Below are positions 54,846 to 63,933 of a DNA stretch of 64,000 nt, piece by piece. The translations under genes and the position numbers were made by a program. The first letter of the stretch is position 1, and each line of letters begins with the position of its first letter. Below the pieces are notes generated by a model. It was not told the DNA's origin. It made no database searches and saw nothing but the letters and a program-made list of their open reading frames with translations. This DNA is from Variovorax sp. PAMC26660 (GTDB lineage Bacteria; Pseudomonadota; Gammaproteobacteria; Burkholderiales; Burkholderiaceae_C), in NCBI RefSeq assembly GCF_014302995.1, contig NZ_CP060295.1:4331501-4395500 (forward strand). Direction: 5' to 3'.

Positions 54846-55919
54846 ATGAAAATTGCGATTCTTGGAGGTGGTCATGGTGCCTACGCGGCCGCCGCCGACC
54901 TGTCCGAAGCCGGGCACGAGGTGCGCCTGTGGCGTCGCGATGCAGTGGCACTGGCGCCTGTCGTGCAAGCCGGCGCCATCACACTGAAAGACGCCGACGG
55001 CGCGCGCGAGGTGCAGCTTGCACTGGCTACCGCTGACATCGGTGCGGCGCTCAATGGCACCGAGCTGATCGTCATTCCCACGCCGGCCATCGCCCAGCAT
55101 GACATCGCGCTCGCGATGGCGCCGCACCTTGTCGACGACCAGGTCGTCTTTCTGCCGCCGGGCACTTTTGGCAGCTATGTGATGGCAAGAACCGTGAAGC
55201 AGGCGGGCAACCGCGCCGATGTCGCCTGGGCCGAAACCGGTACCTTGCCCTATTTGGCGCGCAAGCACGGCGAGCGCGAGGTGAACGTCACGATCCGCGC
55301 CATCCGCCTGCCGACCGGGGTCTACCCCGCGCGCAAGGAGGCTGCAGCCATCGAAGTGATCCGCAAGGCCTATCCGGCCGTGCATGGCTGCGGCAACGCG
55401 CTTTCTGGTGCGCTGATGAACGCCGGCCCCGTCATTCATCCACCGCTGATGGTGATGAATGCCGCGCCGCTGCAGCACTTCGAGCGCTGGGACATCCACA
55501 ACGAAGGCACGCAGCGCGCCGTGCGCGACGTGACCGACCGGCTCGACCAGGAGCGCATCGCGGTGCGCGAAGCCTTCGGGCAGGGCGCACCGCACTATCC
55601 GCTGGCCGACCACTACAACAACGACCGCTGGATGTACGGCGATGCGCACAAGCAGCTCGTCAAGTCGGGCGACTGGCGCGAGAACATCGACCTGCACACG
55701 CACCGCTACATCACGGAGGACACCGAGCTCGGGCTCGCCTTCCTCGCCTCGGCGGCGCGCCATGCGGGTGTCGATGCACCCATTGCGCACGGCCTGCTGG
55801 CCATCGTCGGCGGCTTTCTCGGGCGCGACCTGCGCCAAGGCCCGCGCACCTTCGAGAGCCTGGGCCTTGCCGACCTGAGCGCGGCGCAACTCAGGCAGAG
55901 GCTGCACGATGGCGAATGA
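54846..55919 (+). CDS. NAD/NADP octopine/nopaline dehydrogenase-family protein
   Basis: The protein has 357 residues. An N-terminal Rossmann domain begins IAILGGGHGAYAAAADLSEA (the GGGHGA glycine motif), and the C-terminal region has HPPLMVMNA, ERIAVREAFG and HRYITEDTELGLAFLASAAR-like segments, typical of the octopine dehydrogenase family and related opine or ketopantoate-like reductases. The ATG at 54846 is preferred to a TTG at 54840. The stop lies inside the start of the next gene (11-bp overlap). The substrate is unknown. Confidence 0.85.
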   Translation: MKIAILGGGHGAYAAAADLSEAGHEVRLWRRDAVALAPVVQAGAITLKDADGAREVQLALATADIGAALNGTELIVIPTPAIAQHDIALAMAPHLVDDQVVFLPPGTFGSYVMARTVKQAGNRADVAWAETGTLPYLARKHGEREVNVTIRAIRLPTGVYPARKEAAAIEVIRKAYPAVHGCGNALSGALMNAGPVIHPPLMVMNAAPLQHFERWDIHNEGTQRAVRDVTDRLDQERIAVREAFGQGAPHYPLADHYNNDRWMYGDAHKQLVKSGDWRENIDLHTHRYITEDTELGLAFLASAARHAGVDAPIAHGLLAIVGGFLGRDLRQGPRTFESLGLADLSAAQLRQRLHDGE

Positions 55920-56913
55920 CGCCGCGCTGCCCCGCTTCGCGGCCGTCGGCGCGGGCCGCATGGGGCGCGGCATCGCGATCGCGTTCGCCTATGCCGGTCA
56001 CCGCATCTCGCTGATCGACCTGCGCCAGCGCAGCGATGAAGCATGGCAGCGATTGCGTGACGAAGCCAAGGCCGAGATCGAAGCGAGCCTGACAGGCCTG
56101 TCGCAACTCGGCGTGCTCGATGCGCAGCTGATCCAGTCCATCGCCGCGCGTGTGGATTTCGTCAACGCTGCCGCTGCGCCGAAAGCGCTGGCCGCTGCCG
56201 AGTTGGTGTTCGAGGGCGTTCCCGAAACGATGGACGCCAAGCGCGAAGCCTTCGAGCAGATCAACCGCCATTGCCGCGACGACGCGATCCTGACCTCGAC
56301 CACCAGCAGCATCCTCGTCACGCAACTCGCGGCGCTGGTGCGTTTGCCGGCGCGCTTCCTGAACATGCACTGGCTCAATCCGGCGTATGTGATTCCGGTG
56401 GTGGAGCTGAGCTGCCATCCGGGCACCGACGCCGCCGTGCTCGCGCGCACGAAGGCATTGATGGAAGAGATCGGCAAGCTGCCCGTGGTGTGCGGCGCAT
56501 CGCCGGGCTACATCGTGCCGCGCCTGCAGGCGCTGGTCATGAACGAAGCGGCTCGCATGATCGAAGACGGCGCTGCCACAGCGGAAGAAATCGACAAGGC
56601 CACGCGCTACGGCCTGGGCCTTCGCTTCGCGGCGCTCGGCGTGGTCGAGTTCATCGACTTCGGCGGCTGCGACATCCTGCACCACGCGAGCCGCGAGATG
56701 TCGGCATCGCTCGATGCCGGCCGCTACACCGCGCCGGCCATCGTCGGTCGCATGGTCGAGGAAGGGCGGCTGGGCCTCAAGAGCGGCAGCGGCTTCTACG
56801 ACTACGAAGGCCGCGACATCGCAGCCTATCGCCGCGACGTGCTCTCGCGCACCCTCGGCGAACTGCGGCATGCGGGCCTGTGGCGCGCACCCGCTCACGA
56901 GACGCTGTCATGA
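55909..56913 (+). CDS. 3-hydroxyacyl-CoA dehydrogenase-family protein
   Basis: The protein has 334 residues. The Rossmann motif is FAAVGAGRMGRGIAIAFAYA. Further family segments are SSILVTQLAALVRLPARFLN and MHWLNPAYVIPVVELSCHPG, which carries the catalytic His, and FDYEGR-like GFYDYEGRD near the end. Members oxidise 3-hydroxyacyl-CoA, or 3-hydroxyacids such as L-gulonate or carnitine. It overlaps the previous gene by 11 bp and the alpha/beta hydrolase by 4 bp. Confidence 0.88.
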   Translation: MANDAALPRFAAVGAGRMGRGIAIAFAYAGHRISLIDLRQRSDEAWQRLRDEAKAEIEASLTGLSQLGVLDAQLIQSIAARVDFVNAAAAPKALAAAELVFEGVPETMDAKREAFEQINRHCRDDAILTSTTSSILVTQLAALVRLPARFLNMHWLNPAYVIPVVELSCHPGTDAAVLARTKALMEEIGKLPVVCGASPGYIVPRLQALVMNEAARMIEDGAATAEEIDKATRYGLGLRFAALGVVEFIDFGGCDILHHASREMSASLDAGRYTAPAIVGRMVEEGRLGLKSGSGFYDYEGRDIAAYRRDVLSRTLGELRHAGLWRAPAHETLS

Positions 56914-57710
56914 CGATTCGCCGTGCCTTCGCCGACCTGTCGGTGGGGCAGGTCCACTACGCGGCGTGCGGCGATTCGAACGCGCCTGCGGTGCTGTTGC
57001 TGCATCAGTCGCCGCGCAGTTGGGCCGAGTACCGTGGCGTGCTGCCGCTGATCGGCGCACAACGTTACGCCATCGCCATGGACACCGCGGGCTTCGGCGA
57101 CTCCGCCGATGGCGGCGTGCCGGCCAGCATCGCGCAGTGGGCGCGCGTGGCTTGCGAACTGCTCGATGCGTTGCACATCGAGCCTGCCGATGTCGTGGGG
57201 CATCACACCGGCGGCGTCGTGGCGCTCGAACTTGCGGCGGCGTTTCCCGAACGGGTGCGCAGCCTCGTGCTGTCGTCCACGCCGTACACCGACGAAGCCT
57301 TTCGCCGTGCACGTGCAGACAGGCCGCCCATCGACGAAGTGGCACCGAGTGAAGACGGCAGCCATCTCGCCGCGCTGTGGAAAAAGCGCCAGGGCTTCTA
57401 TCCGCCGGGGCGTCCCGACCTGCTCGAAGCCTTCGTGCTCGATGCGCTGAAGGTCGGCCATCGTGTCGAGGAGGGGCATCGTGCCGTGGCGTCCTATCGC
57501 ATGGAAGACCGCATCGGCCGCGTGACGCAAGCGGCGCTCATCATCCGCGCCACCGACGATCCATTCGCCGCGCCGCATGCGAGGGAGCTCCAGCACCATC
57601 TGCCTCAAGCGCGCATCGTCGACATCGAAGGCGGCATGGTGCCGTTGCCCGACCAGATGCCCGAGGCTTTCGCGCACACGGTGCTCGGTTTTCTCTCGAC
57701 GCTGCCATGA
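56910..57710 (+). CDS. Alpha/beta-hydrolase-fold protein with His at the nucleophile position
   Basis: The protein has 266 residues with an alpha/beta-hydrolase fold (LLLHQSPRSWAEYRGVLPLI as oxyanion-hole region, MDTAGFGDS, then the nucleophile elbow). The elbow reads VVGHHTGGVVALEL, so the usual GxSxG Ser is replaced by His, while later Asp (IRATDDPFA) is present; the segment where the catalytic His is expected reads IVDIEGGMVPLPDQMPEAFA. A serine-hydrolase mechanism is therefore unlikely. It overlaps its neighbours by 4 bp on each side. Confidence 0.82.
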   Translation: MTIRRAFADLSVGQVHYAACGDSNAPAVLLLHQSPRSWAEYRGVLPLIGAQRYAIAMDTAGFGDSADGGVPASIAQWARVACELLDALHIEPADVVGHHTGGVVALELAAAFPERVRSLVLSSTPYTDEAFRRARADRPPIDEVAPSEDGSHLAALWKKRQGFYPPGRPDLLEAFVLDALKVGHRVEEGHRAVASYRMEDRIGRVTQAALIIRATDDPFAAPHARELQHHLPQARIVDIEGGMVPLPDQMPEAFAHTVLGFLSTLP

Positions 57711-58585
57711 AGGCCGTTCGCATCCATGGCTTCGACGCGGTGCCTGTGCTTGAAGAAGTCGCCGATCCGGTGCCGCATCCCGGCCGGACCATCGTGCGCA
57801 TGCAGGCAGCGACGGTCGGCCACATTGATCGCACCGTGTGGCGAGGCAGCTTCCTGCGGCATCCACCGTTGCCCTACACACCGGGCGTGGAAGCTGCCGG
57901 CATCGTCATCGCAAGTGCGCGTTACGACATCGGGCAGCGCGTGTGGTTGCGTGGCAGTGGATTGGGTACGCTGTTCGACGGCACCTGGTGCGAGCAGATC
58001 GATGCACCCGACGGAGCGCTCGGTGTCTTGCCCGATGCGTTGCCGATGACATTGGGTGCGGCGTTCTTTTCGCCCAGCACATCGGCCTGGGTGGCGTTGC
58101 ACGAAGTCGCGAAGCTGCAGGCGGGAGAGCAAGTCCTGGTGACCGGTGCAAGCGGTGCGGTGGGTTCGCTCGTCGTTCAACTCGCACGCGATGTTGGGTG
58201 TACCGTGACTGCAGTCGATCCGCATGCAGAACCTCCGGCACTTGCGAGCGCCGACTTGTTGATCGACACCGTCGGTGGGGGCGTGCTTTCAGCGGTCTTG
58301 CCCTGTGTTCGTCCGGGCGGACGCGCCGTGCTGATCGGCTACACCGCAGGCCCGACGCTGCAACTCGACATCGCTCACTTCCTGCAGCGCGACGTGGCAC
58401 TGCTGCCGCTCAACATGTTCAGGCGAGAGGCCGAAGGCCGTGCCGCCGCGCCCGAGCTGCTCGCGCGATTGGCCGACGGCCGCCTGCACCTCGACGTGCA
58501 GAGCTTCGCGCTGGCCGATGCAGCCATTGCGCTCGACTGGATCGCGAAGCGCGGCCATCGCGGCCGCGCTGTGCTGGTGCCTTAG
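57707..58585 (+). CDS. Quinone-oxidoreductase-like medium-chain dehydrogenase
   Basis: The protein has 292 residues of the MDR superfamily: a GroES-like N-terminal domain (MKAVRIHGFDAVPVLEEVAD, YTPGVEAAGIVIAS) and an NAD(P)-binding domain with VLVTGASGAVGSLVVQLARD, IDTVGGGVLSAVLPCVRPGG. The Zn-ligand cysteines are absent, as in NADPH:quinone oxidoreductases. It ends the four-gene coupled operon and its 3' end overlaps that of the MarR gene by 4 bp, convergently. Confidence 0.88.
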   Translation: MKAVRIHGFDAVPVLEEVADPVPHPGRTIVRMQAATVGHIDRTVWRGSFLRHPPLPYTPGVEAAGIVIASARYDIGQRVWLRGSGLGTLFDGTWCEQIDAPDGALGVLPDALPMTLGAAFFSPSTSAWVALHEVAKLQAGEQVLVTGASGAVGSLVVQLARDVGCTVTAVDPHAEPPALASADLLIDTVGGGVLSAVLPCVRPGGRAVLIGYTAGPTLQLDIAHFLQRDVALLPLNMFRREAEGRAAAPELLARLADGRLHLDVQSFALADAAIALDWIAKRGHRGRAVLVP

Positions 58586-59058
58586 TCTTCTTCGGGCGCC
58601 TCGACCGGCACATGCACGTGCAGGTCGATCATCTGCCGCAGCGTTTGCTTCAACTCTTCGGCACGTCGCAATCCGAAGGGCTCCAGCACGCGCCGTTCGT
58701 GGTCGCGTGCCAGGTCCATCAGATGCTCGACAGCCTTCAGGCCCTTGCGCGTGATGCGCACCAGCGTGATGCGACGGTCACTTTCGTGGGGCAGGCGCTC
58801 GACCTGCCCGCGCGATTCCATGCGGTCCAACAGCCGTGTCACGGTCGGCTGCTTGGTCACCGTCACCTGCGCGAGCTGACCGATGCTGACAGCGTCGCTG
58901 CCCGCCAACGAAGCCATCACACGCCACTCCGACACAGAGAAGCCCTGCTGCCGCGCGACCTCGTGGAACTCCGAAGAGATCAACTGGCTGGCCTGCGCGA
59001 GCAGGGCAGGCAGGTAGTCATCGACAAAGCGATGCGACGCGACGGGTTGCTCAGCCAT
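58582..59058 (-). CDS. MarR-family transcriptional regulator
   Basis: The protein has 158 residues with a winged helix-turn-helix (VSEWRVMASLAGSDAVSIGQ, LAQVTVTKQPTVTRLLDRME) and the wing DRRITLVRITRKGLKAVEHL. MarR proteins usually respond to aromatic or phenolic ligands and repress a divergent operon. Here the divergent operon is the indolepyruvate oxidoreductase and reductase genes, with a 143-bp shared gap. Its 3' end converges with the quinone-oxidoreductase gene. Confidence 0.93.
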   Translation of the reverse strand: MAEQPVASHRFVDDYLPALLAQASQLISSEFHEVARQQGFSVSEWRVMASLAGSDAVSIGQLAQVTVTKQPTVTRLLDRMESRGQVERLPHESDRRITLVRITRKGLKAVEHLMDLARDHERRVLEPFGLRRAEELKQTLRQMIDLHVHVPVEAPEED

Positions 59059-59115
59059 GAAGGCACCTCACAGTTGCAGCGGGCACGCTGTTTGCATGTC
59101 TAGGGTAATACATGA

Positions 59116-59144
59116 TTGTGGATACATTCATTTGTCAACATTAT
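59116..59144 (+). promoter_or_regulatory. Candidate promoter in the MarR-ior divergent gap
   Basis: Read on the plus strand, ttgtgg (59116-59121) and cattat (59139-59144) are 17 bp apart, 57 bp before the ior alpha start. The minus strand has gttgacaaatgaa overlapping the same bases, a possible -35 for marR. The stretch 59101-59160 is AT-rich relative to its surroundings, as expected for a MarR-controlled intergenic region. Confidence 0.4.
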
Positions 59145-59201
59145 AGAAAGCATGATGTGGCAGATGAGCGCATCGTCCCACGATAGAGAACAAGGACCCA
59201 C

Positions 59202-61394
59202 ATGGCTGAGCGTTCGTTCGTTGAAGAAGTCAAGAAACTGCGGCTTTCTGGTGGAGATGTCTTCCGCGGGGAGGGCATTCTGGCCGTGACCAAGGCCCTG
59301 CTCGAATCGGGTGTCTCCTATGTCGCCGGCTACCAGGGAGCGCCCATCTCGCATTTGATGGACGTGCTGGCCGATGCGCAGGACATCCTGGCCGAGCAGG
59401 GCATCCGCTTCGAGAACAGCGCGAGCGAAGCCACCGCCGCCGCCACGCTGGCCGCCTCCGTCAACTACCCGCTGCGCGGCGCCGTCACCTTCAAGGCCAC
59501 CGTGGGCACCAACGTGGCTTCCGACGCGCTGGCCAATCTCGCATCGGGCGGCGTCACCGGCGGTGCGTTGATCATCGTGGGCGAAGACTACGGCGAGGGC
59601 TCGTCGATCATGCAGGAGCGCAGCCATGCGTTCGCCATGAAGTCGCAGATCTGGCTGCTCGATCCACGTCCCAATCTGCCGAGCATCGTCGATGCGGTCA
59701 AGCAGGGCTTCGATCTCTCCGAAGCCAGCAACACGCCCGTGATGCTCCAGTTGCGCATCCGTGCCTGCCATGTGCACGGCCACTTCATTGCCGGCGACAA
59801 CAAGCGCGCCAAGTTCACGCTGAAGGATGCACTGGAAAACCCGCAGCGCGATGTCAGCCGCATCGTGCTGCCGCCCGCCAGCTTCACGCACGAGCAGGAA
59901 AAGGTGAAGGACCGCTGGCCCGCCGCCGTGCGCTTCATCGAAGAGCGCAAGCTCAACGAGTTCTTCTCCGAAGACGCCGACGACATCGGCATCATCGTGC
60001 AGGGCGGCAGCTACAACACCATGCTGCGCGCGCTTGAACGCCTGGGCCTTGCCGATGTCTATGGCAACACCCAGGTGCCGCTCTATGTGATGAACGTGGC
60101 CTACCCGGTCATCGAGAGCGAAGTGCTGCGCTTTTGCGAAGGCAAGCGCGCGGTGATGATCGTGGAAGAGGGCCAGCCCAACTTCGTCGAGCAGAACCTC
60201 GCGACCATCCTGCGCCAGGCTGGCTCGACCACTGTGCTGCACGGCAAGGACATGCTGCCGGTGGCCGGCGAATACACGTCGTCCGAATTGCTGAAAGGCG
60301 CGCGCACCTTCTGCGAGCGCTACGAACGACTCGCACCCTTGCCAGTGCCCACGCCAGTGCGCAAGGTGATCCCGCTCAAGGAGGTGGCCGCCATCGGCGT
60401 CGATGCCGCACCCGAGCCGGCGCTGCCGTCCACGTCGCTGGGCGAAGTCGTGCACGCACGTCCGCCGGGTTTTTGCACCGGCTGCCCAGAGCGCCCGATC
60501 TTCAGCGCGATGAAGCTGGTCGAGCGCGAGCTGGGTGCTCACCACGTGAGCGCCGACATCGGCTGCCACCTGTTCTCGATCCTGCCGCCCTTCAACATCG
60601 GTAACACGACCATGGGCTACGGCCTCGGTGGGGCAGGCGCGTCGGCGCTCAATGCGCCGGCTGGCAAGCGCGCCATCTCGATGATGGGTGACGGTGGCTT
60701 TTGGCACAACGGCCTGACCAGTGGCGTGGCGAATGCGGTCTTCAACAAGAGCGACAACCTCACCATCGTCGTCGACAACAACTACACCTCGGCCACGGGC
60801 GGGCAAGACATCCTTTCGTCGCACGCCGTGAACAAGACGCGCAGCACCGGCCATGCCATCGAGCGTGCCGTGCGCGGCGTGGGCGTCGAATGGGTCCGAA
60901 CCCTGCGCCGCACCTACGACGTCGCTGGCATGCGGGATGCGCTCAAGGAAGCGCTCACCACGAAGACCAAGGGCCCCAAGGTCCTGATCGCGCAATCGGA
61001 GTGCATGCTCAACAAGCAGCGCCGCGAGAAGCCATTGGTGCGCAAAGCCATCGCTGACGGCAAGCGCATGGTGCGCGAGAAATTTGGTGTCGATTCCGAC
61101 ACCTGCACCGGCGATCACTCGTGCATCCGCCTGTCGGGCTGCCCGTCGTTGTCGATCAAGCCCAACCCCGATCCGCTGCGCACCGACCCGGTCGCGACCG
61201 TGCTTGATAGCTGCGTGGGCTGTGGCGTGTGCGGCGAGGTCTCGCATGCCGCGGTGCTGTGCCCCTCTTTCTACAAGGCGCAGATCGTGAGCAACCCCAG
61301 CCGCTGGGACATGCTGCGCGACCGCGTGCGCAGCAGCGTGATCGGCTGGCTGCAGCGCGGCGAAGCGCGCCGCCGCGACGCCTATGCCTTCTGA
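59202..61394 (+). CDS. iorA: Indolepyruvate:ferredoxin oxidoreductase, alpha-type subunit
   Basis: This 730-residue TPP and Fe-S enzyme subunit decarboxylates arylpyruvates to aryl-acetyl-CoA. Residues about 20-200 form the pyrimidine-binding domain (YVAGYQGAPISHLMDVL, VGTNVASDALANLA). The TPP-binding domain has CTGCPERPIFSAMKL and MMGDGGFWHNGL-VVDNNYTSATGGQ. A [4Fe-4S] region follows: SDTCTGDHSCIRLSGCPSL and SCVGCGVCGEVSHAAVLCPS. The family also acts on phenyl- or hydroxyphenylpyruvate. The C-terminus overlaps the beta subunit's earliest possible start. Confidence 0.92.
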   Translation: MAERSFVEEVKKLRLSGGDVFRGEGILAVTKALLESGVSYVAGYQGAPISHLMDVLADAQDILAEQGIRFENSASEATAAATLAASVNYPLRGAVTFKATVGTNVASDALANLASGGVTGGALIIVGEDYGEGSSIMQERSHAFAMKSQIWLLDPRPNLPSIVDAVKQGFDLSEASNTPVMLQLRIRACHVHGHFIAGDNKRAKFTLKDALENPQRDVSRIVLPPASFTHEQEKVKDRWPAAVRFIEERKLNEFFSEDADDIGIIVQGGSYNTMLRALERLGLADVYGNTQVPLYVMNVAYPVIESEVLRFCEGKRAVMIVEEGQPNFVEQNLATILRQAGSTTVLHGKDMLPVAGEYTSSELLKGARTFCERYERLAPLPVPTPVRKVIPLKEVAAIGVDAAPEPALPSTSLGEVVHARPPGFCTGCPERPIFSAMKLVERELGAHHVSADIGCHLFSILPPFNIGNTTMGYGLGGAGASALNAPAGKRAISMMGDGGFWHNGLTSGVANAVFNKSDNLTIVVDNNYTSATGGQDILSSHAVNKTRSTGHAIERAVRGVGVEWVRTLRRTYDVAGMRDALKEALTTKTKGPKVLIAQSECMLNKQRREKPLVRKAIADGKRMVREKFGVDSDTCTGDHSCIRLSGCPSLSIKPNPDPLRTDPVATVLDSCVGCGVCGEVSHAAVLCPSFYKAQIVSNPSRWDMLRDRVRSSVIGWLQRGEARRRDAYAF

Positions 61395-61398
61395 AGCG

Positions 61399-62907
61399 AT
61401 GACGAATACCGCGCAACCCATCAAGATCGCGATCCTCGCCATGGGCGGGGAGGGCGGCGGCGTACTGGCCGACTGGATCGTCGACATGGGCGAGGCCAAC
61501 GGCTACGTTGCCCAGACCACGTCGGTGCCGGGCGTAGCCCAGCGCACCGGCGCCACCATCTACTACGTCGAGCTGTATCCGATCGCGCAAGCCGAGGCGG
61601 ACGGCGGACGGCCGGTGCTGGCGCTGATGCCGTTGCCGGGCGATGTCGATGTGGTGCTGGCGTCGGAACTCATGGAAGCGGGCCGTGCCGTGCAGCGCGG
61701 CCTCGTCACGAACGACCGCACCACGTTGATCGCGTCCACGCACCGCGTGTTCTCCATTGCGGAGAAGAGCGCACTGGGCGATGGCCGCGTCGACAGCGCC
61801 CAACTGCTCGTACACACGGCCAAGGCTGCCAAGCGCTTCATCCGTTTTGACATGGCGCAGGCTGCCGAAGCCTCGGGCAGCGTGATCAGCGCTGTGCTGT
61901 TCGGTGCACTGTCAGGCTCGGGCGTGCTGCCCTTCAGCCGTGCACAGTTCGAAGCGACCGTCGAACGCGGCGGCGTGGGCGTCAAGCCCAGCCTCAAGGC
62001 CTTCAGTGCTGCATTCGCACGGGCACAAGCCGGCGACGACGGCGAGACCGTGGAAGCCGCGCCACTCGCCGCGCCAACGCCGCAGCCGCGCCATCCCGCC
62101 GTGCGCGCCTTGGTCGAACGGGCGCAGCGCGACTTCCCGCCGGCGGTACAAGACTTTCTGCTCGAAGGCGTTCGCCGCCTCATCGACTACCAGGACACGG
62201 CCTACGCCAGCCTGTACCTCGACCGCATGGCTGCCATTGCAGCTTTGCCGAACGACGACGGCCATCGCCTGCTGCGCGAAACCGCACGCCACCTCGCACT
62301 CTGGATGTCCTACGAAGACACCGCCCGCGTTGCCGCCCTCAAGACCCGTGCGACACGCTTCGAGCGCGTGCGCGACGAAGCCCGTGTGCAGCCCGGACAG
62401 GTGCTCGCCATCAACGAATACATGCACCCGCGCCTGCAGGAAATCTGCGAGACGCTGCCGGGCGGCATCGGCCGCTGGCTGATGAACTCGACGTTGCCGA
62501 AGAAGATCGTCGGGCGTTTCACCCAGCACGGCCGTGTGATCCAGACCAGCTCGCTGCGCGGCTACCTCATGCTGCGCACCGTGGCCGCCATGAAGCGCTG
62601 GCGCCTGTCCACCATGCGCTACGCCGACGAGAACCGCCGCATCGAGGAATGGCTGCAGCGCATCGCCACTACCGCGCAGCGCAACCCGGAACTCGCCGTC
62701 GAGCTGGCGCAGTGCCAGCGCCTCGTGAAAGGCTACAGCGACACGCACGAACGCGGCCTGCGCAACTACGACACCGTGATGCGCGCCTTCGAGCGTGCCG
62801 GCACGGCGCTTGCGCCCGCCACGCTGCGCGAACTGCGCGACGCCGCGCTCGCGGACGAACACGGCCACAAGCTGCAAGCCGCGCTGGCGCAGCACGCCCT
62901 GGCCTGA
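61399..62907 (+). CDS. iorB: Indolepyruvate:ferredoxin oxidoreductase, beta-type subunit
   Basis: The protein has 502 residues from the ATG at 61399 (61384 is an in-frame alternative that overlaps iorA). Residues about 1-195 are the gamma-type oxidoreductase domain (AILAMGGEGGGVLADWIVDM, SVPGVAQRTGATIYYVELYP). The C-terminal about 270 residues are a DUF6537-like extension of unknown role. Archaeal IorB has only the first domain, so this is the extended proteobacterial form. It pairs with iorA in one operon. Confidence 0.9.
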   Translation: MTNTAQPIKIAILAMGGEGGGVLADWIVDMGEANGYVAQTTSVPGVAQRTGATIYYVELYPIAQAEADGGRPVLALMPLPGDVDVVLASELMEAGRAVQRGLVTNDRTTLIASTHRVFSIAEKSALGDGRVDSAQLLVHTAKAAKRFIRFDMAQAAEASGSVISAVLFGALSGSGVLPFSRAQFEATVERGGVGVKPSLKAFSAAFARAQAGDDGETVEAAPLAAPTPQPRHPAVRALVERAQRDFPPAVQDFLLEGVRRLIDYQDTAYASLYLDRMAAIAALPNDDGHRLLRETARHLALWMSYEDTARVAALKTRATRFERVRDEARVQPGQVLAINEYMHPRLQEICETLPGGIGRWLMNSTLPKKIVGRFTQHGRVIQTSSLRGYLMLRTVAAMKRWRLSTMRYADENRRIEEWLQRIATTAQRNPELAVELAQCQRLVKGYSDTHERGLRNYDTVMRAFERAGTALAPATLRELRDAALADEHGHKLQAALAQHALA

Positions 62908-62920
62908 AGAGACACAGAAG

Positions 62921-63913
62921 ATGACCGCTCCCACCGCCACCCTTCAACTGCGCGTTGTCGAAGCGCGCGAACTCAACCCGTTGATCCGCCTGCTGCGCCT
63001 GCGTGCCGAAGACGACCGAGCCTTGCCCGGCTTTGCGGCCGGTGCCCACATCCGCGTGCAGGTGTCGCTGCCCGATGGCAAGACCGATTGGCGCCACTAT
63101 TCGCTCATCAACTTCGCGACGGCGCGCAACGCCACCAACGCACCGCTCGAATACGTGATCGCAGTGCGCAAGGAGGCCGAAGGCCGTGGCGGCTCGCGCT
63201 TCATGCACGAGCGGTTGAAAGAGGGCGACACGCTCGCCATCGAAGCGCCGAAGAACGACTTCCCGCTGCACACCGGCCCAGGCGGATCGGTGCTGGTTGC
63301 AGGCGGCATCGGGATCACCCCGCTCGCGACGATGGCGGCGCGCCGCCGCGCCGAGGCCGCACCAGTGCGCATGCACTACGCCGGCCGCAGCCGCGACCTG
63401 ATGGCCTTCCTGCCCGAGCTGCAGGCGCTGCTGGGCGACGACCTGCGCGTGCATGCCGACGCCGAGGCTGGGGCGCCACTGGACATCGACGCATTGCTGG
63501 ATGGCGTTCCCGCCGGCGACCGCCTCTACGTCTGCGGCCCAAAGGTCATGCTCGACGCCGTGCTCGCCCGCACCCAGGCGCGCGGCTGGGAACACGACCG
63601 CGTGCACTTCGAGCTTTTCACCGAGCCGGTCGCCGAAGAAGGCGACCAGCCCTTCGAGGTGGAACTTGCCCAATCGGGCCAACGCTTCATCGTGCCGGCC
63701 GACCAGAGCATCCTCGACTGCCTGATCGACAACGGCTGCGACCCGATGTTCGACTGCAAGCGCGGCGAATGCGGCGTGTGTGCCGTGCCCGTGCTCGAAG
63801 GCGAGATCGACCACCGCGACTACGTGCTGACCGCCCGGGAGAAGGCGCAAGGCAACGTCATGCAGATCTGCATCTCGCGCGCCAAGGGCGAACGCCTGGT
63901 GCTCGACATCTGA
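62921..63913 (+). CDS. Flavin and [2Fe-2S] oxidoreductase (phthalate-dioxygenase-reductase/VanB type)
   Basis: The protein has 330 residues. An FNR-like flavin domain carries DWRHYSLINF and RGGSRFMHE; the NAD domain has VLVAGGIGITPLATMAARRR and LYVCGPKVMLDAV; a C-terminal plant-type ferredoxin has CKRGECGVCAVPV with a last Cys in MQICIS. It would carry electrons from NADH to a Rieske oxygenase, and the next gene appears to be one. The start ATG 62921 lies 13 bp after iorB. Confidence 0.93.
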   Translation: MTAPTATLQLRVVEARELNPLIRLLRLRAEDDRALPGFAAGAHIRVQVSLPDGKTDWRHYSLINFATARNATNAPLEYVIAVRKEAEGRGGSRFMHERLKEGDTLAIEAPKNDFPLHTGPGGSVLVAGGIGITPLATMAARRRAEAAPVRMHYAGRSRDLMAFLPELQALLGDDLRVHADAEAGAPLDIDALLDGVPAGDRLYVCGPKVMLDAVLARTQARGWEHDRVHFELFTEPVAEEGDQPFEVELAQSGQRFIVPADQSILDCLIDNGCDPMFDCKRGECGVCAVPVLEGEIDHRDYVLTAREKAQGNVMQICISRAKGERLVLDI

Positions 63914-63933
63914 AGCCAGGAGCCGCCAGACCC

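Noticed and set aside
59100..61499. A 799-codon minus-strand frame opposite iorA
   Set aside because: The real gene shows Fe-S and TPP motifs on the plus strand; the antisense product shows none.
61384..62907. iorA/iorB as a single frameshifted gene
   Set aside because: Each part has its own complete domains and iorB has its own start; a split two-subunit form is normal in the family.
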